A DNA stretch of 64,000 nucleotides from Candidatus Sulfurimonas marisnigri. GTDB taxonomy: Bacteria > Campylobacterota > Campylobacteria > Campylobacterales > Sulfurimonadaceae. A program made the position numbers and the translations under genes. Positions 24,521-32,429 of this stretch are shown here, piece by piece. A model generated the notes under the pieces. That model was not told the origin of the DNA. It made no database searches and was given only the letters and a program-made list of their open reading frames with translations. The stretch spans positions 62,001 through 126,000 of the forward strand of contig NZ_CP054493.1 of the NCBI RefSeq assembly GCF_015265475.1. The letters are read 5' to 3'. The first letter of the stretch is position 1. Every line of letters starts with the position of its first letter.

Positions 24521-26443
24521 TTAGAATTTTAGTTTAAACCCTGCGATTGCAGTTGTTGTGAAGTTTACAGGATAGATAGCATCATCTTGTACCCATAAAC
24601 CATTCTTTTGATTAAACAAGTTGTTTATTTTAGCGAAAACTTCCCAAGTATCTTTGGTATAAGATGCTGATATATTTGTAGAGTTGTAAGCATCTTGTTT
24701 TTGAGAAAAGTTGTTGTTAAAATCATCTGCTGAGTAAGCTTGTGAACGGTAAACTTGAGTTATTGCAAGAGTTGTATTTTTGTTTGGCAGAAACTCAAGC
24801 GTTGCTTTTATATTGTGGTCTGAAACACCAGGTAAATCGTTGTTAGCGTAGTTATCAGTATTTTCTATCTCTTCATCAATTACAGCTTGAACATAGTTAT
24901 AGTTTATAACCACATCAAACTTATCTGTTATCAGCCACTTGTTATACAAATCAAGACCATACTTGTGTGATTTATCTATATTTGTATTTCTTGAATTCAT
25001 AAAAGTTGGATCAGAGTAGTAGTATATTTCATTCTGTAAATCTATATAGTAGGCAGTTGCTTTAAACTTATTTGACTTAGTTATATAATTAAACCCAATA
25101 TTGAAATTATCTGCCTCAGATGGTTTTACATAGCCGGTAAATGCACCAGTTGAGTAACTAAAAAGTCTATCTAAATCGGCAGATTGATAAGTGTGAGCAT
25201 AGTTTACAAACAGAGATATATCATTAGTGATAGTTTTGTTGTATCCGAGTTCAGCACCCCAAAGTGTATCGCTCTGATTATCTCCGCCTCTGCTTTTAAA
25301 TGCTATAGCCTCATACCTAAGACCAGCTTTAATGGAGTCGCTACCAAGTTTGTACTCTCCTATAATATACCCTGCATTGCTATCTTTTGTAACTTCATTA
25401 CTTGAAGTAGTCCTTTTGCTGTTGCAGTAGTCATAACCTGCCTTTAACCTTAGGTTTTGAGTATCATAGGTTATATTTGTCTTAGCCGATTGGTAGTCAT
25501 AGTCGGCAGCTGATAAAAAGCTCCATGTGACATAATTATATAAAGACTCTTTTTTCTCAGTGTAAGTATCTATATTAATAGAAGTTTCATCATTCACGTA
25601 GTAGCTAAGACCTAAGTCAATAGAGTGAGTGTTATACTCTTGGATAGTTGTTGAGCCTCCCTCTTGTTTAGGGTTATCCTCATATTGAGCTTTAGAGAGA
25701 TAACCAGAGTAAACAACATCAGTATTAGTAGCAGAGAAGCCAAGTCTTAGTTCTAACTGCTCAGTTGCTAAGTAGCTTAGATTAAATGTACCAGTTGAGA
25801 GTTTATTTTCATCTTTTGGGCTACTGTTATCTATGTCTCTAATAACATCGCTTTTTTGAAGTTCTGCACTAAGTGCGAGTGATAACTTCTCATCGTTGTG
25901 CCCAAGATAGATAGAAGCATCTACTAAGCCATTGGTTCCAGCATAAAGTGAAATCTCTTTGTCGCTATTTTTTTTCGTAGTGATATTGATAACACCAGCA
26001 TTTGCACCGTCTCCTTCAACGACTATGCCAGAAGATTTTATAATCTCAATTTTCTCAATTGAAGATGGAGATATAGAGCCTAAAAGTTGTGGAACCATAT
26101 CTACATTATTCATTCTTCTGCCATTTATTGTTATTACAATATTTTGGTATCCATTGCCAATGCCATAACCACGCATATCTATTTTTTGCATAAATTGATT
26201 TCCGTAGCCAGGAGTTGCAATAACAGATGTTTGTTGATTTAAAAACTCATAAACATTTTGTACATTCGCTTTTTCAATATCCTCTGCTGTATAGACCTCG
26301 ACCGCCTCAGTTGCTCTCAACTCATCTGTTTTGATTGCAGTTGATGTAATAGTAAGAGGCTTTAGCTCTATAATGTTTTCTTGTGCTTGAAGCGAACTAA
26401 CTAACGCAATAACCATTAGTGATAATTTGATTGTTTTATTCAT
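24521..26443 (-). CDS. TonB-dependent outer-membrane receptor, probable cobamide receptor (BtuB-like)
   Basis: 640 residues. The signal peptide (about 1-20) is followed by a TonB-box region (ITSTAIKTDELRATEAVEVY), a plug domain to about residue 150 (NVYEFLNQQTSVIATPGYG, IVITINGRRMNNVDM, IEKIEIIKSSG) and a 22-strand-type barrel ending in Phe (AIAGFKLKF). It is the first gene of the importer set btuF-D-C, 8 bases from btuF. Cobamide is the most likely ligand by context; heme or siderophore cannot be excluded. I looked for a cobalamin riboswitch in the leader and found no B12 box. Confidence 0.88.
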   Translation of the reverse strand: MNKTIKLSLMVIALVSSLQAQENIIELKPLTITSTAIKTDELRATEAVEVYTAEDIEKANVQNVYEFLNQQTSVIATPGYGNQFMQKIDMRGYGIGNGYQNIVITINGRRMNNVDMVPQLLGSISPSSIEKIEIIKSSGIVVEGDGANAGVINITTKKNSDKEISLYAGTNGLVDASIYLGHNDEKLSLALSAELQKSDVIRDIDNSSPKDENKLSTGTFNLSYLATEQLELRLGFSATNTDVVYSGYLSKAQYEDNPKQEGGSTTIQEYNTHSIDLGLSYYVNDETSINIDTYTEKKESLYNYVTWSFLSAADYDYQSAKTNITYDTQNLRLKAGYDYCNSKRTTSSNEVTKDSNAGYIIGEYKLGSDSIKAGLRYEAIAFKSRGGDNQSDTLWGAELGYNKTITNDISLFVNYAHTYQSADLDRLFSYSTGAFTGYVKPSEADNFNIGFNYITKSNKFKATAYYIDLQNEIYYYSDPTFMNSRNTNIDKSHKYGLDLYNKWLITDKFDVVINYNYVQAVIDEEIENTDNYANNDLPGVSDHNIKATLEFLPNKNTTLAITQVYRSQAYSADDFNNNFSQKQDAYNSTNISASYTKDTWEVFAKINNLFNQKNGLWVQDDAIYPVNFTTTAIAGFKLKF

Positions 26444-26481
26444 GTAATTTTCCTGTATAAGTCGTAATCTTGTAATAAATT

Positions 26482-26555
26482 TAGCTCTTAAGAGCTAGAC
26501 TTTAGTGACCATAGCGGTCCAAGCGAAGTGAAAGGGACTTTGTTCCTTTCACGAA
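26482..26555 (+). repeat. Multi-hairpin dispersed element, copy A
   Basis: A 16-base perfect palindrome TAGCTCTTAAGAGCTA (26482-26497) is followed by the core GACTTTAGTGACC. The hairpin GACC/GGTC has loop ATAGC (26507-26519). A third hairpin pairs GTGAAAGG (26528-26535) with CCTTTCAC (26545-26552) around loop GACTTTGTT. The same design recurs at 28113 and 52207. The copy lies between the TonB receptor start and the 60-residue reading frame upstream. Confidence 0.75.
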
Positions 26556-26708
26556 CTAATTAACAGGAGGAGAGTTGTTTTTTACTTTAAGTGGTTTTCC
26601 ATCAAGAGTGCAAACTGACACACTTAAGGCAGAGATTTTTAGTAATGATATATAGGCTTGAATGGCAGCTAGACAGAAGTATTTTCTACCAAACCCTTTA
26701 GGAATCAT
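26556..26708 (-). CDS. Possible small protein upstream of the TonB receptor
   Basis: 50 residues from the ATG at 26708, which has AAAAAGG ten bases upstream; an in-frame start at 26738 is also possible. The product has a hydrophobic middle (YFCLAAIQAYISLLKISALSVSVC) and ends VKNNSPPVN. No family is recognised. It may be a real small membrane protein or a leader frame. If it is not real, the non-coding gap upstream of the receptor spans 26444-26769 and holds repeat copy A plus the NFACT promoter. Confidence 0.3.
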   Translation of the reverse strand: MIPKGFGRKYFCLAAIQAYISLLKISALSVSVCTLDGKPLKVKNNSPPVN

Positions 26709-26757
26709 TTTGTTCAAACCTTTTTTATTTTTTCGCAATTATAACTGAAAACTAGGA

Positions 26758-26763
26758 TAAAAT
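26758..26763 (+). promoter_or_regulatory. -10 box six bases before the NFACT ATG (leaderless candidate)
   Basis: TAAAAT ends six bases before the ATG at 26770. No Shine-Dalgarno sequence is present (the interval is CTTTTT). A transcript starting seven bases after the box begins at the initiation codon. Confidence 0.45.
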
Positions 26764-26769
26764 CTTTTT

Positions 26770-28104
26770 ATGAAACTATCACATTTAAAACAGATAATTA
26801 CCTATTTGCAAAAATTCCAAAAAATATCCGCAATCTTCAGAGTAAGCGACAGTGTCATTAAGGTTGCTTTTGACAGGGACGATGAAATCTACTTTGATAT
26901 GCAGCGCTCAAACTCCAAAATGTTCAGATGCTCTTCTTATGCACGTTCAAAAGTTTACAATGCCCCGTTTGACGTACTTTTGGCAAAGCGATTTAACCGC
27001 TCAAATATTCTACATGTAGAGCTTTTAAACGGCGATAAAATAGTGAGGTTTAAAACCTCTGTGGCATCTGCATACAAAGAGGAGATTACCTATTTGCAGT
27101 TTGAGTTTACTGGAAAATATACTAATGTTATTATCTTGGATGAAAATGATGTTGTTCTTGAAGCACTTCGACATGTAGATTTGTTTTCATCTTTTCGAGA
27201 GGTTAGGGTAGGACAGAAACTTTTAGATGTCCCTGTTGCCCCTTTTATTGCAAAAGAGTATCCACTTGATGATGTAGAGCAGTTTTTATATGATGAGTAT
27301 GCCCAAGATATTGAGGAGAAACTCTCCTCTCTCAAAAAGCAGAAAGTCTCATTTTTAAATAAAAAACTCAAAAAACTAGAGAAACTATATGCCTCGTTGG
27401 ATGATGAAGCGAAACTTCAGGCAGAGGTTGAAAATTGCCAGCATTATGGAAATTTGGTTTTGGCAAATATGCATAATATTAATCCATATCAGAGAGTTCT
27501 ACATGTAGATGATTATGACGGCAAAAGTGTTGAGATAGAGTTGCACAAAGAGTTCTCTTCAGTCTCTCAAATGGCAAACTCACTCTTTACAAGAAGTAAA
27601 AAAGCAAAACAGAAAGTTTTACATCTTTACATTGAAAAAGAGTCGCTCAGCTCAAAAATAGAGCATATAAAACTTTTTATTCACACAGTTCAAGAGGCAA
27701 AAGATATAGCAAAAATTCAGCTTCTGTTTCCAAAAAATGTACAAGCCAAAAAAGTAAAAGTAAACGAAAGTATTGAAGTTTTCTGGATAGAGGGGTATAA
27801 AGTCCAGCTTGGAAAAAATGAAAAAGGAAATGTAGAACTGCTACAAAATGCAAGAGCAAAAGATATTTGGATTCATCTCAAAGATAGACCATCTGCACAT
27901 GTGATTATCACAACTGATAAGCAAAACCTCCCAATGCACATTATTGAGAGTGCCGCAAGACTCTGTGTTGATTTTACAACAATTCAAAAAGATAGATTTT
28001 TGGTCGATTATACTCCTAGAAGAGAAGTGACTATTCAAAACGGTGCTAACGTGCTTTACAATAAGTACAAAACCATAGAGATAGACACTAGAAGTGAATT
28101 GTAA
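26770..28104 (+). CDS. NFACT/RqcH-family ribosome-quality-control protein, short form
   Basis: 444 residues, shorter than Bacillus RqcH (about 570). The N-terminal NFACT-N domain (about 1-160) binds tRNA and the ribosome in characterised members. A long coiled coil follows (about 170-320), and the C-terminal NFACT-R domain has DIWIHLKDRPSAHVIITT and ESAARLCVDFTT. In bacteria RqcH drives alanine tailing of stalled chains on split 50S subunits. Where Bacillus RqcH has the Asp-Arg pair important for activity, this protein appears to have Asp-Lys (NGDKIVRF); my alignment by eye is uncertain. Confidence 0.85.
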   Translation: MKLSHLKQIITYLQKFQKISAIFRVSDSVIKVAFDRDDEIYFDMQRSNSKMFRCSSYARSKVYNAPFDVLLAKRFNRSNILHVELLNGDKIVRFKTSVASAYKEEITYLQFEFTGKYTNVIILDENDVVLEALRHVDLFSSFREVRVGQKLLDVPVAPFIAKEYPLDDVEQFLYDEYAQDIEEKLSSLKKQKVSFLNKKLKKLEKLYASLDDEAKLQAEVENCQHYGNLVLANMHNINPYQRVLHVDDYDGKSVEIELHKEFSSVSQMANSLFTRSKKAKQKVLHLYIEKESLSSKIEHIKLFIHTVQEAKDIAKIQLLFPKNVQAKKVKVNESIEVFWIEGYKVQLGKNEKGNVELLQNARAKDIWIHLKDRPSAHVIITTDKQNLPMHIIESAARLCVDFTTIQKDRFLVDYTPRREVTIQNGANVLYNKYKTIEIDTRSEL

Positions 28105-28112
28105 TCTAATCT

Positions 28113-28213
28113 GACACTTAAAAAGTGTCTAACTTCAGTCGCTACAGCGGCGCCAGCGAAGCAAACGGGACTTGTTCCTTTTGCGGACAAACAAATGAAG
28201 GCATCCTTCATTT
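28113..28213 (+). repeat. Multi-hairpin dispersed element, copy B, with extra 3' hairpin
   Basis: Hairpin 1 pairs GACACTT (28113-28119) with AAGTGTC (28123-28129). The core AACTTCAGTC follows, then CAGCGG and AGCGAAGC. Hairpin 3 pairs GCAAA (28161-28165) with TTTGC (28180-28184), with one internal mismatch. An additional perfect 9-bp hairpin, AAATGAAGG/CCTTCATTT (28193-28213, loop CAT), ends in TTTT and could terminate the NFACT transcript. The copy starts 8 bases after the NFACT stop. Confidence 0.7.
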
Positions 28214-28237
28214 TAGAATAAAATTAAGGAGTTAGTT

Positions 28238-28549
28238 GTGGCTATTGGTCCTATCGGAAATGCAATCTATGTCAACCAGCAGATGGCCAGCGTTGCTTCT
28301 GTGGCTAATGCCCATAGTAACCGTGTTGATTTTCAAAATATGGCAGCTCAAGTAGCAATTCAAGAAAAAGAGGCAAAAGTTTTGGAAGTTCGTCCAGCAG
28401 AGGCGAACCACGAAGTTGACCCTGACCGTGAACACCAACAAAATGAAGCCGACCAAGAGAGTGCAAGAAATAAAAAACAAGAAAAATCAGAAAAAGATGA
28501 AGAAGAGGAGAAGGAGTTTCATCCTTATCACTTAGATATTAAAGTCTGA
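28238..28549 (+). CDS. Conserved small acidic protein of unknown function (GTG start)
   Basis: 103 residues, GTG start with AAGGAG at 28225-28230. The N-terminal part (MAIGPIGNAIYVNQQMASVASVANAHSNRVDFQNMAAQ) looks ordered. The second half is a highly charged Glu/Lys coiled-coil-like tail (KKQEKSEKDEEEEKEF) ending HPYHLDIKV. No enzyme motif is seen. I recall similar proteins upstream of cdsA-dxr in Campylobacterota but cannot name a family with confidence. Confidence 0.7.
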   Translation: MAIGPIGNAIYVNQQMASVASVANAHSNRVDFQNMAAQVAIQEKEAKVLEVRPAEANHEVDPDREHQQNEADQESARNKKQEKSEKDEEEEKEFHPYHLDIKV

Positions 28550-28554
28550 CTTGC

Positions 28555-28560
28555 TATAAT
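28555..28560 (+). promoter_or_regulatory. Extended -10 box for cdsA-dxr
   Basis: TGCTATAAT (TATAAT at 28555-28560) gives a predicted start near 28567 and a 24-base leader with AGGA before the cdsA ATG. No -35 element is evident. Confidence 0.55.
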
Positions 28561-28590
28561 TGTACCAATATTATATTTAGGATTTTTCTG

Positions 28591-29346
28591 ATGAGTATAT
28601 TTTCAAGTTCAAAAGAGAGAATTGTCACTGGTCTGGCACTTGTAGCAGCTGTTTTAGTTATTGGTTTTATAGATAACTTTTTTCTTATGTGGTTAGTTCT
28701 TGGTGCAATCTATATCTTGGCCTTTAAAGAGGCGATGAGACTTTTTGAAGTTGAGAGCGGCTCTTTGCTTACATATGCTGCGGGTATCTGGGCTATAGCC
28801 GGAATCTACCCATACGGTGATGATTTGTTTGTTCTTGCTGGTATTATTTATGCAAGTGCTGCAGCATACAACAGAGATATAACTTGGAAAAACTTTCTCC
28901 CTTTCATCTATCCAACAGCTGGAATGCTGTTTATCTTCACAATGTATCAAGAGTATGGAGTAGTATCGCTTCTATGGCTTTTAGTTGTTGTTGCTATGAC
29001 AGATATTGGAGCGTATGCAGTCGGCAAAAGCATTGGTAAAACACCTTTTAGCGAAACTTCTCCAAACAAAACTATGGAAGGTGTTGTCGGCGGAATTGTT
29101 GTCGCAACTCTTGGCGGTATGTTTGTGGGACTAAGTATAGTTGATTTGGGCATCTCATTTATTATCTCATTTATGGTTGCAACAAGCTCTATCTTCGGCG
29201 ATTTGTTTGAGAGCTCCTTAAAGAGAAGTGCGGGCGTAAAAGACAGTGGAGATTTACTTCCAGGTCATGGCGGTGTTCTTGACAGAATTGACGGCTATCT
29301 ATTTGGAGCTATAGTAATGTTAGTTCTATTGAGAGGTTTAGTGTAA
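28591..29346 (+). CDS. cdsA: Phosphatidate cytidylyltransferase
   Basis: 251 residues with about seven membrane helices. The C-terminal signature SSLKRSAGVKDSGDLLPGHGGVLDRIDG is diagnostic of CdsA. It makes CDP-diacylglycerol from phosphatidic acid and CTP in the inner membrane. The dxr start (TTG) begins two bases after the last base of the stop, so the genes are coupled; the cdsA-dxr pair is common in Campylobacterota and other bacteria. Confidence 0.96.
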   Translation: MSIFSSSKERIVTGLALVAAVLVIGFIDNFFLMWLVLGAIYILAFKEAMRLFEVESGSLLTYAAGIWAIAGIYPYGDDLFVLAGIIYASAAAYNRDITWKNFLPFIYPTAGMLFIFTMYQEYGVVSLLWLLVVVAMTDIGAYAVGKSIGKTPFSETSPNKTMEGVVGGIVVATLGGMFVGLSIVDLGISFIISFMVATSSIFGDLFESSLKRSAGVKDSGDLLPGHGGVLDRIDGYLFGAIVMLVLLRGLV

Positions 29347-29347
29347 T

Positions 29348-30418
29348 TTGATAGTACTTGGCTCAACTGGTTCTATAGGTGTAAATACACTTGAAATTGC
29401 CAAGAAATTTTCTCTACATGTAGAAGTTTTAGTGTGCGGAAAAAACATAGAACTTCTCAACAAGCAGATTGCCTTACATAATCCGAAAGTAGTTGTTGTT
29501 GCGTATAAAGAAGATATGACAAAAGTAAACCATAAGAGTGTTTTTTATGGACAAGAGTCTATTTTAAAAGTTATAGAAGATTCACAAAGTGAGATAGTCG
29601 TAAATGCCCTTGTTGGTTTCTTGGGGCTTCGTCCAACTCTGACTGCCCTTTCATGTGGAAAAAAAGTTGCTCTTGCAAACAAAGAATCACTAGTTGCATG
29701 TGGAGCTTTTATAGACGTAAGTAAAATCCAGCCGATAGATAGTGAACACTTCGGTCTTTGGTACCTAATGCAAGATAGACCTGTGAGTAAAATGATTATC
29801 ACAGCGAGTGGTGGAGCATTTAGAGACTGGGATTTAAACAAACTTCAAAACGCCACATTAGCAGATACTCAAAAACATCCAAACTGGTCAATGGGGCAAA
29901 AGATAACCATAGATAGTGCGACCATGGTAAATAAGATGTTTGAGCTCCTTGAGGCTAGATGGCTTTTTGGAGAGGGTGAATATGACGCAATAATTGAGAC
30001 AAAATCACTTATACACGCACTTATAGATTTCAAAGACGGTTCAACCACTGCTCACTTCGCTCATGCAAGTATGCAGCTCCCTATAGCTTTTGCCCTAAAC
30101 CAAAATATGCAGGAGAATATACTCACACATGTAGATTTACTAAAAGTAGGCTCATTGGTGTTTAGAGAGATTACAACCGATAGATACCCTGTTTGGCAGA
30201 TAAGAGAAGAATTACTAAAAAATCCTGCTCGTGGTGCTGTTGTAAACGCTGCAAATGAAGTAGCAATAAAGAAATTTATAAACAAAGATATAGGTTTTAT
30301 GGACATTAGCAAGACTATAATAAATGCTTTTGAAAAATTTACCGAGTTACCAAAAAGTATTGATGATGTTTTTGCTATTGACGCGGAAGTTAGAAAATAT
30401 TCGAGTGGATTATTATAA
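29348..30418 (+). CDS. dxr: 1-deoxy-D-xylulose 5-phosphate reductoisomerase (TTG start)
   Basis: 356 residues from a TTG at 29348, directly after cdsA. The first residues MIVLGSTGSIGVNTLEI form the NADPH-binding loop, so there is no room for a later start. Catalytic-domain motifs are present: ALANKESLVACG, IDSEHFGLW, ASGGAFRDW, HPNWSMGQKITIDSATMVNK and EARWLF. It commits DXP to the MEP isoprenoid pathway. The length is somewhat below the usual 380-400, as in other members of this phylum. Confidence 0.96.
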   Translation: MIVLGSTGSIGVNTLEIAKKFSLHVEVLVCGKNIELLNKQIALHNPKVVVVAYKEDMTKVNHKSVFYGQESILKVIEDSQSEIVVNALVGFLGLRPTLTALSCGKKVALANKESLVACGAFIDVSKIQPIDSEHFGLWYLMQDRPVSKMIITASGGAFRDWDLNKLQNATLADTQKHPNWSMGQKITIDSATMVNKMFELLEARWLFGEGEYDAIIETKSLIHALIDFKDGSTTAHFAHASMQLPIAFALNQNMQENILTHVDLLKVGSLVFREITTDRYPVWQIREELLKNPARGAVVNAANEVAIKKFINKDIGFMDISKTIINAFEKFTELPKSIDDVFAIDAEVRKYSSGLL

Positions 30419-30456
30419 AAAGAGTGCAGCGTATAACTATTTTGGAGAGAGTATAA

Positions 30457-30585
30457 ATGACTGAAAGTATTGATAAAGCAACTAGTGGTGGAGACTTTTT
30501 TATTTGGAGCGTAACTTTTTGTTTGCTTTTACTTGCAGTAGGTTTTTTAGCTTACTGGGATATGAAAAGTCGCAAGGAGAAGTAG
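30457..30585 (+). CDS. 42-residue single-helix membrane microprotein
   Basis: ATG at 30457 with TTTGGAGAG upstream, stop TAG at 30583-30585. The product has a short polar N-terminus (MTESIDKATSGGDFF), one hydrophobic helix of about 20 residues (residues 14-34, including CLLLLAVGFLAYW) and a basic tail (MKSRKEK), so an Nout-Cin single-span topology is predicted. It lies between dxr (38-base gap) and tsaD (3-base gap) on the same strand and is probably in that operon. The spacing, ribosome-binding site and clean membrane profile support it as a real gene. No function is recognised. Confidence 0.7.
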   Translation: MTESIDKATSGGDFFIWSVTFCLLLLAVGFLAYWDMKSRKEK

Positions 30586-30588
30586 AGA

Positions 30589-31566
30589 ATGATACTAAGT
30601 ATAGAAAGCTCATGTGATGACAGCGCTATTGCAATTACAGAGATAGCAACAAAAAAACTTCTTTTTCATAAAAAAATATCCCAAGAGTTAGAGCACTCTG
30701 TATACGGTGGTGTTGTTCCAGAACTAGCAGCACGTCTTCATGCAGAAGCACTCCCAAAGATTTTAGAGGAGTGTAAACCTTACTTTAAAGATTTAAAAGC
30801 TGTAGCGGTTACTTCAACTCCAGGTCTTGCTGTAACTTTAGTCGAGGGTGTGACAATGGCAAAAGCAATCTCTGTTGCACTTGGCATACCTCTTATAGGT
30901 GTAAATCATCTTGTGGGGCATATATACTCACTTTTTATAGAGAAAGAAGCACACTTTCCGCTAACAGTTCTTTTAGTCTCTGGTGGACATACACAGGTGA
31001 TGGAAGTTAAAAGTCTTGAGCAAATAGAGACAGTTGCAAAAAGTATGGATGACAGTTTTGGTGAGAGTTTTGACAAGTGTGCGAAAATGATGGGACTTGG
31101 TTACCCGGGTGGCCCACTTATTCAGGAGTTGGCAAAGGACGGGGATAGAAAAAAGTATAACTTTACTATTCCCCTCTCTCAGTCAAAACTAATAGCATTT
31201 TCATACTCAGGATTGAAAAACGCTGTAAGACTTGCAATTGAAAAAGAAGATGAGAGTGAATATAAAAATATAGCCGCTAGCTTTGAGCACATAGCAGCTG
31301 CACATCTTACTCAGAAGTTAAAGAAGTACTTTAAAGAGGTAAAACCTGAAATATTTGCAATAGTAGGAGGGGCGAGCGCTAACCTTTACTTGCGTTCACA
31401 GATAGAGGAGTTGTTAAAACCTCATAAAGCCACTCTGCTTTTAAGTGAACTGAAATATTGCTCAGACAATGCGGCGATGATAGGAAGAGTTGCTATAGAG
31501 ATGTATGAAAAAGGTATGTTTAGTTCGATGGATGAACTAGACATATCTCCTAGAAGTAAATTATAA
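30589..31566 (+). CDS. tsaD: tRNA N6-adenosine threonylcarbamoyltransferase
   Basis: 325 residues of the ASKHA fold. [16 protein letters not shown] opens the ATPase domain. The metal ligands His107 and His111 lie in [11 protein letters not shown], and VSGGHTQVM and [10 protein letters not shown] are the nucleotide motifs. With TsaB and TsaE it installs t6A at position 37 of ANN-decoding tRNAs. The spacing to the upstream microprotein is 3 bases. Confidence 0.96.
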   Translation: MILSIESSCDDSAIAITEIATKKLLFHKKISQELEHSVYGGVVPELAARLHAEALPKILEECKPYFKDLKAVAVTSTPGLAVTLVEGVTMAKAISVALGIPLIGVNHLVGHIYSLFIEKEAHFPLTVLLVSGGHTQVMEVKSLEQIETVAKSMDDSFGESFDKCAKMMGLGYPGGPLIQELAKDGDRKKYNFTIPLSQSKLIAFSYSGLKNAVRLAIEKEDESEYKNIAASFEHIAAAHLTQKLKKYFKEVKPEIFAIVGGASANLYLRSQIEELLKPHKATLLLSELKYCSDNAAMIGRVAIEMYEKGMFSSMDELDISPRSKL

Positions 31567-31726
31567 CCTTAAGTTAAACTTATTATAAATTACTCAAAAG
31601 TTTAAATAAGAGCATTATTAACCGATTTAACATATACTTCTATTAACAAAACAAGTTAGAAACTTTTAAATACAATTGAAGGTTTATTTTGTTAACATAA
31701 ATTAAATTTAAACATAAGGAGCTGGA

Positions 31727-32230
31727 ATGGCAACTACAAAATTTAAAGGTACAGACGTAGAATTATTAGGAAACGAGGTAAATGTTGGCGATAAAGCACC
31801 AGAGATTACAGTTGTAAACTCAGATGGTTTAGGCGATGTAGTAGTTGGTGGTGCACAAGGTCATAAACAACTTATTATTGTTGTTCCATCACTAGATACA
31901 GGTGTATGTGCTACTGAGACTCGTAATTTTAATGCAAAAGCTTCTTCTTTAGCAGGCGTTAAACCAACAATAGTTTCTTTAGACTTACCATTTGCAGCTG
32001 GTCGTTTTTGTTCAACAGAAGGTATCACAAACTTAACTGTGACTTCAGATTTCAGAAACAAAGATTTTGCTAATGCTTACGGTGTATTACTTGGTGGTTC
32101 TGTTCTTGCTGGTGTAACTTGTAGAGCAATCTTCGCAATAAACGAAGATGGTATTGTAACTTATAAAGAAATCGTTCCAGAAATCACTGAAGAGCCAAAC
32201 TACGACGCTGCAATCGCTGCTGTTAGTTAA
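31727..32230 (+). CDS. tpx: Thiol peroxidase, Tpx type
   Basis: 167 residues. The peroxidatic Cys is in SLDTGVCATETRNFN and the resolving Cys in RFCSTEGI, an atypical 2-Cys peroxiredoxin arrangement. The N-terminal KFKGTDVELLGNEVNVGDKAPE segment is typical of Tpx. It reduces peroxides using thioredoxin. It stands alone behind a 160-base AT-rich gap with AAGGAG before the ATG. Its codon use (GTT, GGT, GCT and ACT rich) suggests high expression. A clear terminator follows. Confidence 0.96.
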   Translation: MATTKFKGTDVELLGNEVNVGDKAPEITVVNSDGLGDVVVGGAQGHKQLIIVVPSLDTGVCATETRNFNAKASSLAGVKPTIVSLDLPFAAGRFCSTEGITNLTVTSDFRNKDFANAYGVLLGGSVLAGVTCRAIFAINEDGIVTYKEIVPEITEEPNYDAAIAAVS

Positions 32231-32296
32231 TATATAAATTTAAGATAACCAAAAGATAATTTCGCGAAGCTATTTAATTCCTTTTTTAGCTTCACT

Positions 32297-32319
32297 GGGG
32301 CATTATTGATGCCCCTTTT
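32297..32319 (+). terminator. Rho-independent terminator of tpx
   Basis: GGGGCAT (32297-32303) pairs with ATGCCCC (32309-32315) around a 5-base loop and is followed by TTTTCCCTTTTTT. Confidence 0.85.
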
Positions 32320-32397
32320 CCCTTTTTTAGAGTTTATATCTCTAAATATTTTCATAATCACTTTTTAAAATTAAGACGGCTGAACAAACCAATTTGC

Positions 32398-32403
32398 TAT
32401 AAT
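32398..32403 (+). promoter_or_regulatory. -10 box for the TIGR04219-type barrel gene
   Basis: TTTGCTATAAT (TATAAT at 32398-32403) lies 26 bases before the ATG at 32430, with AAGGA between. Confidence 0.5.
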
Positions 32404-32429
32404 TCATCAAAATATATTAAGGATTTTAA

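Noticed and set aside
26482-26555. Dispersed hairpin element interpreted as integron attC site
   Set aside because: The hairpin order and the lack of the RYYYAAC/GTTRRRY core sites do not fit attC, and no integrase is near.
26444-26760. Cobalamin riboswitch upstream of the TonB receptor and importer genes
   Set aside because: I looked for the B12 box and surrounding stems in the leader of the cobamide importer unit and saw only the dispersed hairpin element and a possible small reading frame. Regulation must be elsewhere or by another route.
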